From: Helicobacteraceae bacterium
GTDB taxonomy: Bacteria > Campylobacterota > Campylobacteria > Campylobacterales > Sulfurimonadaceae
Assembly (NCBI GenBank): GCA_027038835.1
Contig: JALWGC010000009.1
Coordinates: 62,001 to 126,000 of the forward strand
Length of the DNA stretch: 64,000 nucleotides
Direction of reading: 5' to 3'
Part shown: in pieces, positions 16,696-25,442 of the stretch
How positions within the stretch are numbered: position 1 is the first letter of the stretch
Layout of the letters: each line of letters starts with the position of its first letter
Notes under the pieces: generated by a model
The model's database searches: none
What the model was told of the DNA's origin: nothing
The model's input: only the letters and a program-made list of their open reading frames with translations
Translations under genes and position numbers: made by a program

Positions 16696-17222
16696 ACACA
16701 GAAGATATCCGCCTCATTCCAGCACCCATAGAAATAGAGTTCTCCCCGGCTGATGTCGATGAAGAATCGTTCAAAAGAGAATACCACAGCCTTAGCGAAA
16801 GCGACGACGACCCCATAGGGCAGTGGCTCAAACTCGCAAAAGCAAGAGGAGAAACCAGCGATACCGATACGGTACTTCTCAACCTCATAGTCGAACTACA
16901 CAGAAAAGTGGACCATCTCGAAGCGATTTTGAAAAACGAAACACCCAAACGTGTCCCGCTTCTGCACAAATTGCAAATCGAATCGATAGGGTACGAACAC
17001 TTCAAAATAACGGAACCGCTTTTCAAAACAGAAGAGCTCTATTACGGTCGTCTTGCCATGCCGGTTCATCCAAAACGCGACGTCGCCGTATATTTCCAAG
17101 CACTCACACCCCAAATAGCCAAAATTCAACGGATGCATGAACGCGACATCAAAGAGTGGAACGGCTACGTCGCCGCACGCGAACGTGTGCTCATTCGCGA
17201 AATGAGGGAAAAGAAACAATGA
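16692..17222 (+). CDS. conserved hypothetical protein with acidic N terminus
   Basis: A 176-aa soluble protein that I do not recognise. Residues 1-45 are acidic; 55-80 form a probable coiled helix (LNLIVELHRKVDHLEAIL); 90-145 look like a small beta domain (SIGYEHFKITEPLF, LYYGRLAMPVHPKRDVAVYF) that could be an atypical PilZ-like fold, though the RxxxR and DxSxxG motifs for c-di-GMP are not seen; the C terminus is a basic helix. It overlaps mqnP upstream and the next gene downstream by ATGA, so it is co-translated with them and ftsW-murG. Confidence 0.7.
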   Translation: MNTEDIRLIPAPIEIEFSPADVDEESFKREYHSLSESDDDPIGQWLKLAKARGETSDTDTVLLNLIVELHRKVDHLEAILKNETPKRVPLLHKLQIESIGYEHFKITEPLFKTEELYYGRLAMPVHPKRDVAVYFQALTPQIAKIQRMHERDIKEWNGYVAARERVLIREMREKKQ

Positions 17223-17749
17223 ACATAATCGACACCATCATCACGTACCGTTTGGAGATTATCGTTACCCTTTTTGGGCTTATCATCCTCTATTTGCTCT
17301 ATTATGTTTACGAAAAAGACTCGCAGTACAACAAAAGCATCCGCTCTATCGCCGGAGTCGTAGAAGAGCTAAACCGCGATATGTTCTACCTCAAAAACGG
17401 GCTTATAGAAACGAAAAAAAAGGTCGAAAACGCCAACAGAACGATGAGCGATGAAGAGATATACGCCGAAATAGAGCGAAACGTGTACGACATGGTGCGA
17501 CCGCTCATTCAAAACATCAAAGAGATGCAACAAACCATAGCGACGATAGATGCGCAACTCCAGTCCCGCTTGGCATCGCTCGAAAGCGGCGTGAAACAAA
17601 TATCGATCCCCTCTTCCGTCCACGCCAACGACGATGAGAAGATAATAACTCTCTACAAACAAGGGGTCTCGGTCGAAACTATCGCCAAAGAGCTCCATTT
17701 GGCTCAACCCGAAGTGGAATTCGTTTTGAAGATCAACAAGATAAAATGA
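17219..17749 (+). CDS. single-span membrane protein with coiled coil and C-terminal helix-turn-helix
   Basis: A 176-aa protein of unknown role. One N-terminal transmembrane helix (residues 12-30, IIVTLFGLIILYLLYYV) is followed by a long coiled-coil region (35-125) and a short C-terminal helix-turn-helix-like segment (KIITLYKQGVSVETIAKELH, then LAQPEVEFVL), a layout seen in DUF6115-like proteins near flagellar or cell-envelope genes. The ATG at 17219 is preferred over an upstream frame-open start because of the ATGA overlap. It overlaps ftsW by TGATG, hinting at a link with cell-wall growth. Confidence 0.72.
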   Translation: MNIIDTIITYRLEIIVTLFGLIILYLLYYVYEKDSQYNKSIRSIAGVVEELNRDMFYLKNGLIETKKKVENANRTMSDEEIYAEIERNVYDMVRPLIQNIKEMQQTIATIDAQLQSRLASLESGVKQISIPSSVHANDDEKIITLYKQGVSVETIAKELHLAQPEVEFVLKINKIK

Positions 17750-18918
17750 TGCATAGCGCCGATAGAACACTCTTCACTCTCGTATCTATCCTCGTAACGT
17801 CCGCTATCGTACTGGTGTACAGTATGTCGGAATACATCATCCTCCATGACAATCTCAAAGACCTGCACTTCTTTTTACGTGAACTTACCTACGGCTGTAT
17901 GGCTGTGTTTATCATGTGGTTTTTATCTCTTCAAGACCCCGACAAATGGATCAAACCTTTGGGGTTTGGTCTGTTTTTCGGGAGTTTGTTTTTGATGATG
18001 GCGATGCCGTTTTTTTCCGAACCGTTCGTTCATGCAGTCGGCGGAGCGAAACGGTGGATCCGCATAGCCGGATTTTCACTTGCTCCAGTGGAGTTTTTCA
18101 AAATAGGATTCGTATGGTTCTTGGCTTGGAGCTTTTCAAGGAAAATCAAACACAAACCCGGCAGCACGTTAGCCGAAGAGTTCATAGCGTTTCTACCTTA
18201 CGGCGCACTTTTTGGTTTCGTTATGATCCTCATAGCCATCTTCCAAAACGACCTTGGACAGGTGATGGTGCTTGGTATGACGATGATCGTGATGCTGACG
18301 TTCGCAGGCAGTAGTGTCCGTTTTTTCTTTACCGTCTTTTTGGCGATTATCGCAGCGGCGATCGTTTTCATAGTCTCCAAACACCACCGAATCGAGCGGA
18401 TCAAATCGTGGTGGGCGGTTGCGCAAGACAGCGTGCTCTCAATCCTTCCACCCGACATGGCGGAGAAACTTCGCGTCCCCATAGATGTCGTTCCCTACCA
18501 GATAGGGCACTCCCTAAACGCTATCCACCACGGCGGCGTTATTGGAACGGGACTGGCAGATGGCGGGTTCAAACTTGGATATTTGAGCGACGTTCATACC
18601 GACTTCATCTTAGCCGGAACCGCCGAAGAGTTCGGTTTTATGGGGATTTTGTTCATAGTGGTCGTTTTCATTCTTCTTATCTTGCGCCTGTTCAAAATAG
18701 CCAACAGAAGCAAAAACAAAACCTTCTCCCTTTTCGTGCTTGGCATCGCTTTGCTCATCGCATTTTCGTTCTTTCTCAACTCCTACGGTATTAGCGGCAT
18801 CACCCCCATCAAAGGGATAGCCGTTCCATTCCTCAGTTACGGAGGTTCGCAAATCATCGCCGCATCGATAGGGATAGGGATGGTTTTGATGATATCGAAA
18901 AAGGTGGATTTGACATGA
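17746..18918 (+). CDS. ftsW: SEDS-family peptidoglycan polymerase FtsW
   Basis: Multi-span membrane glycosyltransferase that polymerises lipid II, here of the divisome type as murG follows at once. The 390-aa protein has about ten hydrophobic helices and the family marks GGAKRWIRI, the long periplasmic loop with YQIGHSLNAIHHGG and GLADGGFKLGYL, then HTDFILAGTAEEFGF and the C-terminal PIKGIAVPFLSYGGSQ. The catalytic Asp lies in the HTDFI region. It starts in a TGATG overlap with the previous gene and overlaps murG by ATGA. RodA is the alternative reading but is less likely next to murG. Confidence 0.9.
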   Translation: MMHSADRTLFTLVSILVTSAIVLVYSMSEYIILHDNLKDLHFFLRELTYGCMAVFIMWFLSLQDPDKWIKPLGFGLFFGSLFLMMAMPFFSEPFVHAVGGAKRWIRIAGFSLAPVEFFKIGFVWFLAWSFSRKIKHKPGSTLAEEFIAFLPYGALFGFVMILIAIFQNDLGQVMVLGMTMIVMLTFAGSSVRFFFTVFLAIIAAAIVFIVSKHHRIERIKSWWAVAQDSVLSILPPDMAEKLRVPIDVVPYQIGHSLNAIHHGGVIGTGLADGGFKLGYLSDVHTDFILAGTAEEFGFMGILFIVVVFILLILRLFKIANRSKNKTFSLFVLGIALLIAFSFFLNSYGISGITPIKGIAVPFLSYGGSQIIAASIGIGMVLMISKKVDLT

Positions 18919-19940
18919 AAATAGCCATTACCGGCGGAGGTACGGGTGGACACCTCGCCGTTGCCAAAGCGCTTGGAAAAAGCGCGCAAAAACGAAACCT
19001 ACCGGCAGTCTATCTGGGTTCTACTTCGGGGCAGGACAGAAGATACTTCGAAAACTCGCCACTGTTTGAAACAAGCTACTTTTTCGACACTCAAGGGGTC
19101 GTCAACAAAAAAGGTTTCGCCAAGCTCCAAGCGCTTTTTGCGATTTTCAAAGCGTTTTTGCATGCCAGAGCGATCCTCAAAGAGCAAAACGTCAAACTGC
19201 TTTTTAGCGTCGGCGGTTTCAGCGCAGCGCCTGCATCTTTCGCCGCCATCTCTTTGAACATCCCGTTGTTCATCCATGAACAAAATGCCAAAACCGGCAG
19301 ACTCAACCAACTTTTGCAACGTTACGCTACGGCGTTTTTCTCAAGCTACGACGAATCTTCCCCTATAACCTCCTACCCAGTCGAAGATATCTTTTTCCAA
19401 AAACGGCGTATTCGCAAAAAAGTGCGAACCGTTATCTTTCTCGGCGGTTCGCAGGGTGCGCGCTTTATCAACGACTTGGCACTCGATGTCGCAAAAGAGC
19501 TCACCGAAAGAGGGATATCGATCATCCATCAAGCAGGCGAACAAGACTATGTCCGTGTGAAAGAGGAGTACGAAAAACTCGGCATAAATGCCGAAGTTGT
19601 CGGTTTTAGCGACGAAATACCAAGCTTGATGGAGCGAAGCGACTTGGCGGTGAGTCGAAGCGGTGCGAGTACGCTGTGGGAGCTTTGCGCGAACGCTTTG
19701 CCCGCACTGTTTGTCCCCTACCCCTACGCCGCAGGCGACCATCAGTACCACAACGCGAAATACCTCGTAGAAAACGACCTCGCTTGGCTGAGGCGACAAG
19801 AGGAAAATCCAAAAGAACTGCTTCTTGCCATAGTGCATGAAGATATGGAAGAAAAAAGCAAAAAGTTATCACTTCTTACCAAACCCGGTGCGGCCGATGC
19901 AATGGTGGAGTATGCTTTGAAAAAGGTGCGAAATGGTTGA
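18915..19940 (+). CDS. murG: lipid II synthase MurG
   Basis: Peripheral membrane glycosyltransferase that adds N-acetylglucosamine to lipid I. The 341-aa protein carries the N-terminal GGGTGGHLA loop (residues 7-15), the HEQNAKTGRLNQ membrane/acceptor segment, FLGGSQGARFIN and the C-terminal sugar-nucleotide site SRSGASTLWEL with PYPYAAGDHQYHNA. All expected motifs are intact. It overlaps ftsW upstream by four bases and the dedA-like gene downstream by eight. Confidence 0.96.
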   Translation: MKIAITGGGTGGHLAVAKALGKSAQKRNLPAVYLGSTSGQDRRYFENSPLFETSYFFDTQGVVNKKGFAKLQALFAIFKAFLHARAILKEQNVKLLFSVGGFSAAPASFAAISLNIPLFIHEQNAKTGRLNQLLQRYATAFFSSYDESSPITSYPVEDIFFQKRRIRKKVRTVIFLGGSQGARFINDLALDVAKELTERGISIIHQAGEQDYVRVKEEYEKLGINAEVVGFSDEIPSLMERSDLAVSRSGASTLWELCANALPALFVPYPYAAGDHQYHNAKYLVENDLAWLRRQEENPKELLLAIVHEDMEEKSKKLSLLTKPGAADAMVEYALKKVRNG

Positions 19941-20532
19941 GCACTACGCACATTTGCTGGTGGAGTGGATATTTCACCTTGGATATGTCGGCATCTTTTT
20001 GCTGATGGCGATAGAAAGCTCTTTCATCCCTTTTCCAAGCGAAATCGTTCTCGTACCTGCAGGTTATCTCGCACAACAAGGGGAGATGAGCATCGCGCTT
20101 ATCCTCCTTAGCGCTCTTGGAGGAAGTTTGGTTGGGGCATTTGTAAACTACTACTTGGCACTCTACCTCGGACGCCGTTTTTTGAAGCGTTACGGAAAGT
20201 ACTTCTTCATCTCCCCCCAAACACTGCAAAAACTCGACACCTTTTTCGCCAAGCACGGTCCTATATCCACTTTTACCGGCAGACTTATCCCCGGTATCCG
20301 CCAGCTTATCTCCATACCGGCTGGAATCTCGAAGATGGATATAAAACTTTTTAGCCTCTATACCGCTGCGGGAGCGTTTCTTTGGTCCTTGGTGCTGGTC
20401 GTTCTTGGGTATTTCATAGGGGAGAATCAAGCGCTCATTCAAAAATACCTCAAAGAAACAACCTATATAACGCTCGTTTGTGTCGGGTTGCTTCTTTTTT
20501 GGTACTATAAAAGACAAAAAAAAGGAGAATGA
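19933..20532 (+). CDS. DedA-family membrane protein
   Basis: A 199-aa inner-membrane protein with 5-6 hydrophobic segments. Family marks are ESSFIPFPSEIVLVPAGYLA near residues 28-50, the re-entrant GGSLVGAFVNYYLALYLGR and GRLIPGIRQLISIPAGISKM. DedA proteins are linked to lipid carrier (undecaprenyl phosphate) or phospholipid flipping and membrane-potential upkeep; being next to murG and ftsW fits a role in recycling the lipid carrier, which is inference. Confidence 0.9.
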   Translation: MVEHYAHLLVEWIFHLGYVGIFLLMAIESSFIPFPSEIVLVPAGYLAQQGEMSIALILLSALGGSLVGAFVNYYLALYLGRRFLKRYGKYFFISPQTLQKLDTFFAKHGPISTFTGRLIPGIRQLISIPAGISKMDIKLFSLYTAAGAFLWSLVLVVLGYFIGENQALIQKYLKETTYITLVCVGLLLFWYYKRQKKGE

Positions 20533-20533
20533 C

Positions 20534-21004
20534 ATGATACAAGTCGGAGAAAAGGTCGAAGATTTTTGCCTGCCAAACCAAGACGAAGTGGAAATCTGTC
20601 TACGTGATTTGCTTGGAAAATGGATAGTACTTTATTTCTATCCAAAAGACAACACACCCGGGTGCACCACCGAAGCGCTCGATTTTACCGCCAATTTAGC
20701 CAAATTCGAAGAGCTTGGAAGCGTAGTTGTCGGAGTAAGTGCCGATTCACCGAAAAAACATCGCAACTTCATCGAGAAAAAAGAGCTTGAAATCATGCTC
20801 CTTAGCGACGAAGAACACAAAGTGCTCGAGCAATTTGGCGTATGGCAGCTAAAAAAGAATTACGGAAAAGAATATATGGGTATCGTCAGAAGCACGTTCA
20901 TCCTCGACCCGCAAGGAGTGGTTCGCGCCGCTTGGGAAAAAGTGCGTGTCAAAGGGCATGTCGAGGCGGTTCTTGAAAAACTCAAAGAGTTGCAAGCAAA
21001 GTAA
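20534..21004 (+). CDS. bcp: peroxiredoxin, Bcp/PrxQ type, apparently 1-Cys
   Basis: Thiol peroxidase that reduces hydrogen and alkyl peroxides. The 156-aa protein has the peroxidatic site YPKDNTPGCTTEA with Cys-44. The partner that PrxQ enzymes often have five residues on is Leu-49, so it is of the class lacking that resolving Cys; other cysteines at 12 and 22 could take the part. The ATG at 20534 follows AAGGAGAATGAC and lies just after the dedA stop; an upstream frame-open start at 20480 would run into dedA and is rejected. Confidence 0.93.
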   Translation: MIQVGEKVEDFCLPNQDEVEICLRDLLGKWIVLYFYPKDNTPGCTTEALDFTANLAKFEELGSVVVGVSADSPKKHRNFIEKKELEIMLLSDEEHKVLEQFGVWQLKKNYGKEYMGIVRSTFILDPQGVVRAAWEKVRVKGHVEAVLEKLKELQAK

Positions 21005-21060
21005 GGTTTTTTCCTTTTTTATGATAAAATCCCCGAAATTCAATACGACAAAGGTTATTT

Positions 21061-21570
21061 ATGGCAATAAATGAAGGGCAAATCGTCTCTATCGAGTACG
21101 AAGTAAGAGACGGCGAAAAAGTTATAGACAGCAACGTAGGGCAAGAACCGCTTGTTTTCATGTACGGAAAAGGGCAAATCATCCCGGGGCTCGAAGAGGG
21201 TATCAAAAACATGAACGTCGGTGAAAAAGCGGACGTTTTGGTAAAAGCGGCGGACGCTTACGGCGAGTACAACGCGGAAGCGACTCAAGAAGTGCCAAAA
21301 GAGCAGTTCGCAGGTATCGACTTGCAAGAGGGGATGACCCTTTATGGTCAAGGTGCCGATGGACAAACGGTTCAAGTTACCGTCAAAGAGATCGGCGAAA
21401 ACAGCGTCATAGTCGATTTCAACCACCCCCTTGCCGGAAAAGATTTGATGTTCACGGTAACACTCAACAACGTCAGAGAAGCGACACCGGATGAAGCCGC
21501 GACGGGTATTCCGGTAGAGAACCAACAAGACGAATGCTGTTCAACCGGCGGTGGATGTGGATGCCACTAA
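21061..21570 (+). CDS. slyD: FKBP-type peptidyl-prolyl isomerase SlyD
   Basis: Prolyl isomerase and chaperone, in many bacteria also a nickel-handling protein for hydrogenase assembly. The 169-aa protein has the FKBP halves (VSIEYEVRDGEKVIDS, GQIIPGLEEGIKNMNVGEKA) split by the insert-in-flap domain (EVPKEQFAGIDLQEGM), then DFNHPLAGKDLMFTV. The C-terminal tail ends CCSTGGGCGCH, a short Cys/His metal-binding tail. It overlaps the next gene by 20 bases. Position before fabD matches Campylobacter. Confidence 0.94.
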   Translation: MAINEGQIVSIEYEVRDGEKVIDSNVGQEPLVFMYGKGQIIPGLEEGIKNMNVGEKADVLVKAADAYGEYNAEATQEVPKEQFAGIDLQEGMTLYGQGADGQTVQVTVKEIGENSVIVDFNHPLAGKDLMFTVTLNNVREATPDEAATGIPVENQQDECCSTGGGCGCH

Positions 21571-22315
21571 ATTCGTAACCGAGTCTTCCGCCTCGAAAGA
21601 GGCGTTCAAGACCGCTACGCTTTTACGCTCACTCAAAGTCAACGCCCTTTTACGGGGTGAGACGGGTGTGGGCAAAAAAACGCTTGCACGCTACATCTTG
21701 CCATCGGCTCCCGTTGTCAGCGGCAAGAACTACGACGAACTTTTATCTGTGCTTCGTAGCGAATCGGAACTCATCGTAACCGACATCGACTCCGTGGCAA
21801 ATATAAAAGTTATAGTGGAAGAAGCGCAAAAGCACTCTACACGCATCGTCGCTACCGCTTCTGCGAACTTTCAAAACGACGTTGTGTCCGACTTTTTCGC
21901 AGTCAGTTTCACCATCCCTCCCCTTGCAGAGCGTAAAGAGGACGCCGATGCACTTTCTCGAATCTTTCTTGAAGAGATTGAGCATATTTTGGGTGAAAAA
22001 ACGCAAGTGGAACTCTCCACACTCGAGATGGACCTCTCCAAAAATGCCATCTCGCTCAAACGGCAACTGCTGGTTCTTTCGATTTTTCAAGATATCGACG
22101 ACAGCGACATCATGCAATTGCTCTATCAGCACCTCTACGCTCGTCTTGGAAGCGGAGATGATTATAAAAAGTTTCTCTACCTTTACGAAGCGCCCCTTAT
22201 CAAAGCGGGACTCAAACGGTTCAAGTCCCAACTACAGCTTTCTGAAAAGCTGGGACTCAACCGCAACACATTAAGAAAAAAAATTTCACAAAACAAGGAG
22301 TATATAAATGGCTAA
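21551..22315 (+). CDS. NtrC-like AAA protein with Fis-type helix-turn-helix, apparently truncated
   Basis: A 254-aa protein starting at GTG inside the end of slyD. It resembles the AAA module of sigma-54 activators: Walker A-like GETGVGKKTLAR (residues 36-47), a Walker B-like ELIVTDID, an ATASANFQNDV region and FTIPPLAERKEDADALSRIF, then a C-terminal Fis-like helix-turn-helix (LSEKLGLNRNTLRKKISQ). The sigma-54 contact loop GAFTGA is missing and the domain is shortened, so it probably does not activate sigma-54. Its place between slyD and fabD suggests a local or housekeeping regulator. Targets are unknown. Confidence 0.75.
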   Translation: MDVDATKFVTESSASKEAFKTATLLRSLKVNALLRGETGVGKKTLARYILPSAPVVSGKNYDELLSVLRSESELIVTDIDSVANIKVIVEEAQKHSTRIVATASANFQNDVVSDFFAVSFTIPPLAERKEDADALSRIFLEEIEHILGEKTQVELSTLEMDLSKNAISLKRQLLVLSIFQDIDDSDIMQLLYQHLYARLGSGDDYKKFLYLYEAPLIKAGLKRFKSQLQLSEKLGLNRNTLRKKISQNKEYING

Positions 22316-23246
22316 TTTAGCGTATATTTTTGCAGGACAAGGCTCACAAGCCGTAGGTATGGGGAAAGATTTCTTCGACAACAGCGACATAGCCAAAGAG
22401 ATGTTCAAAAAAGCGAGTGAGCGTATCGGAGTCGATTTCGAAAAGCTCATCTTCGAAGAGAACGAACAGCTCAACGAAACCGCTTACACCCAACCTGCCA
22501 TTTTGCTCGTGCAGATGGTAGCGTACAAACTTTTTAGAGCCGAGTGCCCGGAGCTAAAACCGAAATACTTCCTAGGACACTCCCTTGGGGAGTTTAGTGC
22601 ACTTTGTGCCGCAGGCGCTATCGAGTTCGAAGATGCCATAGAGCTTGTGCACAAAAGGGGACTCTACATGCAAGAAGCGTGTAGCGAAATAGAAGCCGGT
22701 ATGATGGCGATAGTGGGACTGGATGACCAAACGGTCGAGAATATCTGCCAAGAAGCGCAAAAAGAGGGGAAAAAAGTGTGGCCTGCGAACTACAACCAAG
22801 ACGGACAGCTTGTCGTAGCGGGTCTCAAGCCGGATTTGGCGAGCTTGGAACAAACGTTCAAAGACGCCGGGGCAAAAAGAGCGTTGCTTTTGAACATGTC
22901 GGTAGCGAGCCACTGTGCTTTGCTCGAGAGTGCGGTAGAGAAACTCGCTCCACTTATGCAGAGCTACATCAAAGAGAGTTTCGAAGCTCCAATCATCTCC
23001 AATGTAACGACCAAGCCATACAGCACCAAAGCCGAAGCGATAGAGCTGCTCAAACAGCAACTAACCTCACCGGTACGCTACAAACAGTCCATCCAAGCTA
23101 TCGCCGGCGAAGTCGATACCGCCGTTGAGTTCGGTAACGGAGTCGTTCTAAAAGGGCTCAACCGCCGAATCGCCAAAGAGCTCAAAACGCTCAATATCTC
23201 CGATACGGCGAGTTTGGAAAAAGTCAAAAACGAGCTTTGTTCGTAA
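22308..23246 (+). CDS. fabD: malonyl-CoA:ACP transacylase
   Basis: Loads malonyl groups onto acyl carrier protein for fatty acid synthesis. The 312-aa protein shows the N-terminal FAGQGSQAVGMG motif, the catalytic Ser in GHSLGEFSAL (near residue 88), an Arg in HKRGLYMQ and the active His in SVASHCALLE. ATG has AAGGAG upstream and overlaps the AAA regulator's end by eight bases. It is at a distance from other fab genes, as in Campylobacter jejuni. Confidence 0.97.
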   Translation: MANLAYIFAGQGSQAVGMGKDFFDNSDIAKEMFKKASERIGVDFEKLIFEENEQLNETAYTQPAILLVQMVAYKLFRAECPELKPKYFLGHSLGEFSALCAAGAIEFEDAIELVHKRGLYMQEACSEIEAGMMAIVGLDDQTVENICQEAQKEGKKVWPANYNQDGQLVVAGLKPDLASLEQTFKDAGAKRALLLNMSVASHCALLESAVEKLAPLMQSYIKESFEAPIISNVTTKPYSTKAEAIELLKQQLTSPVRYKQSIQAIAGEVDTAVEFGNGVVLKGLNRRIAKELKTLNISDTASLEKVKNELCS

Positions 23247-23249
23247 ATC

Positions 23250-23972
23250 ATGCGTATCACATTAGCACAGATAGCGCCAAAGCTGAGTCGCTCCAATCTT
23301 CGACGAATCGAAGAGATTGTCGAACAAAACGCCGATAATAGCGACCTTATCGTCTTTCCCGAACTCGCTCTTAGCGGCTATTTGCTCCAAGACAAGCTCT
23401 ACGAAGACGCTTGGAATACACAAGAGCTGCAAACACTCGCTAAACTGAGCCAAAAAAGCGACATCGTCGTAGGAGCTGCACTTAGAGAAAAAAAAGTGTT
23501 CAAAAATGCCGCACTCTACTTTAGCGGCGGAGCACTTCTTTCAAGGCATGACAAGGTGCATCTTCCAAACTACGGTATGTTCGAAGAAGCGCGCTATTTT
23601 AGTGCGGGAAGCGAATTCGAGTCGTTTCAAGTAAACGACAAGCGGGTTTCAATGCTCGTATGCGAGGACCTTTGGAGTGCGAAAATGCATGCGCGACTGT
23701 TCGAAGAGGACCCGGACCTCATCGTCGTCATAGCCGCAAGCCCCGCTAGGGGGTTCGAAGAGGAGGGTCTCTTGATACAAAAACAATGGTACTCCCTTTT
23801 AAACGCCGCCGCACTCAACTCCAAATCGAAAGTGGTTTTTCTCAACCGAGTAGGGTTCGAAGACGGTCTTGGCTTTTGGGGTGGAAGTTGCGTCGTAGAT
23901 GAACAGACAAGAATACTCGCGCAACTTCCAAAATACGAAGAAACGATCCAAACATTCCAAATCGATCTATAA
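23250..23972 (+). CDS. carbon-nitrogen hydrolase (nitrilase superfamily)
   Basis: A 240-aa amidohydrolase-like enzyme. The catalytic triad positions are visible: Glu in IVFPELALSGY (near residue 35), Lys in RHDKVHLPNYG (near 100) and Cys in MLVCEDLW (near 136). The second Glu region and C-terminal FWGGSCVVDE are also present. Close relatives include NAD synthetase amidase domains, ω-amidases and N-carbamoylputrescine amidases; the substrate cannot be decided here. It lies three bases after fabD and nine before the nucleosidase gene. Confidence 0.85.
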   Translation: MRITLAQIAPKLSRSNLRRIEEIVEQNADNSDLIVFPELALSGYLLQDKLYEDAWNTQELQTLAKLSQKSDIVVGAALREKKVFKNAALYFSGGALLSRHDKVHLPNYGMFEEARYFSAGSEFESFQVNDKRVSMLVCEDLWSAKMHARLFEEDPDLIVVIAASPARGFEEEGLLIQKQWYSLLNAAALNSKSKVVFLNRVGFEDGLGFWGGSCVVDEQTRILAQLPKYEETIQTFQIDL

Positions 23973-23980
23973 GGAATTAC

Positions 23981-24682
23981 ATGAAAATAGCGATAATGGG
24001 CGCTATGCCCGAAGAGATAGAACCGATTTTGTCTCATCTTGAGAGTTACGAAAAAGTCGATTTCGCAAAAAACAGCTACTACAAAGGGAAATACAAATCA
24101 CTCGACGTGGTCGTGGCATACTCGAAGATAGGAAAGGTGTTCTCCACACTTACCGCTACGACGATGCTTGAGATGTTCGCTTGCGATATGCTCCTTTTTA
24201 CCGGTGTTGCGGGTGCTGTGAACCCGGAGCTGAAAATCGGCGACTTGATCGTAGCGACAAAACTTGCACAACACGATCTTGACATTACCATCTTCGGACA
24301 TCCACACGGTTTCGTCCCCGGCGGCAGCGTCTATGTGCAAAGCGACCCGGACCTGCGTGCATTGGCAAAAATCGTCGCATCCAAACTCGACATACAGCTC
24401 AAAGAGGGTGTCATCGCAACGGGGGATCAATTCATCGCCGATGAGGAGAAAAAGAACTTTATCGCCTCGACGTTTGGTGCCGATGCACTCGAGATGGAAG
24501 GAGCGAGCGTAGCGGTCGTGTGTGACGCGCTTGGAGTACCTTTTTTCATTTTACGCTCCATCAGCGACGCGGCAGACATGGATGCGGGATTCAACTTCGA
24601 AGAATTCGTCCAAAGCAGCGCGAAAATCAGCGCCGATTTTTTAATGAAAATGCTCGATGAGCTAATAGAGCGAATGGGATGA
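23981..24682 (+). CDS. mtnN: MTA/SAH nucleosidase, likely also 6-amino-6-deoxyfutalosine hydrolase
   Basis: Cleaves the glycosidic bond of methylthioadenosine and S-adenosylhomocysteine; in Campylobacter and Helicobacter the same enzyme also hydrolyses aminodeoxyfutalosine in menaquinone synthesis. The 233-aa protein starts MKIAIMGAMPEEIEPIL with the catalytic Glu-12 region, has FTGVAGAVNPELKIGDLIV, and the ribose-binding DALEMEGASVAVVC followed by RSISDAAD with the catalytic Asp. With mqnP at 15835-16695 it is the second futalosine-route gene in the window. It overlaps ttcA by ATGA. Confidence 0.93.
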   Translation: MKIAIMGAMPEEIEPILSHLESYEKVDFAKNSYYKGKYKSLDVVVAYSKIGKVFSTLTATTMLEMFACDMLLFTGVAGAVNPELKIGDLIVATKLAQHDLDITIFGHPHGFVPGGSVYVQSDPDLRALAKIVASKLDIQLKEGVIATGDQFIADEEKKNFIASTFGADALEMEGASVAVVCDALGVPFFILRSISDAADMDAGFNFEEFVQSSAKISADFLMKMLDELIERMG

Positions 24683-25440
24683 AAAACGCGAAAATCTCCA
24701 AAAAAATCATGAGTAAAGTCGGCAGAACCAACGCCGAATTCAACCTTATAGAAAAAAACGACAAGATTTTGGTGGGGCTCTCAGGCGGAAAAGACTCCCT
24801 GACACTCGTTCATGCACTCAAAGAGCAAAAACGGCGCGCACCGTTTGATTTCGACTTTCTTGCCGTTACGGTAAGTTACGGGATGGGGGAGGACTACTCC
24901 AAACTCCACGCCCACTGCGAAGAGTACGGCATCGCACATGAAATCTACGAAACCAATGTGTACGAGCTGGCAAACGAAAAGATTCGTAAAAACTCCTCTT
25001 ATTGCTCTTTTTTCTCCCGTATGCGACGAGGTTCGCTCTATAGCGCGGCGAAAAAGTTCGGATGCAACAAAGTAGCCCTTGGACACCACCTCGACGATGC
25101 GGCGGAAAGCTTTTTTATGAACTTCATCTACAACGGGCAGTTACGAAGCTTAGCCCCCATCTACAAAGCCGGCAACGGGCTTTATGTCATCCGTCCCCTT
25201 ATCCAGCTGCGTGAACGCCAACTTCGCGCATTTGTCGATGAAAACGGCTTCGAGGCTATAGGGGATGAAGCGTGTCCGGCTATGCGCTTCGATATCAAAG
25301 CGCCACATGCACGAGAAGATGCCAAAGAGCTTTTGGGCGAACTCGAGAAAAAACACCCGCAACTCTTCGTTTCGCTCAACTCCGCTTTTAAAAATATCTC
25401 CGCCGGTAGTTTTTTCGATAAAGAATTTTTTCAGGTATAA
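24679..25440 (+). CDS. TtcA-like tRNA 2-thiocytidine synthetase with altered cluster-ligand motif
   Basis: A 253-aa PP-loop ATPase that by family thiolates cytidine-32 of tRNA. The PP-loop is SGGKDS (residues 35-40), with GHHLDDAAESF and IRPLIQLRE as in TtcA. Known TtcA enzymes bind a [4Fe-4S] cluster through CxxC plus a third Cys. Here the first Cys is at 109 and the third probably at 199, but the second position of CxxC is Phe-112 (reads YCSFFSRMRRG; codons TGC TCT TTT TTC are clear). So the cluster is differently held, or lost. Function in tRNA thiolation is therefore likely but not certain. Confidence 0.85.
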   Translation: MKNAKISKKIMSKVGRTNAEFNLIEKNDKILVGLSGGKDSLTLVHALKEQKRRAPFDFDFLAVTVSYGMGEDYSKLHAHCEEYGIAHEIYETNVYELANEKIRKNSSYCSFFSRMRRGSLYSAAKKFGCNKVALGHHLDDAAESFFMNFIYNGQLRSLAPIYKAGNGLYVIRPLIQLRERQLRAFVDENGFEAIGDEACPAMRFDIKAPHAREDAKELLGELEKKHPQLFVSLNSAFKNISAGSFFDKEFFQV

Positions 25441-25442
25441 TT

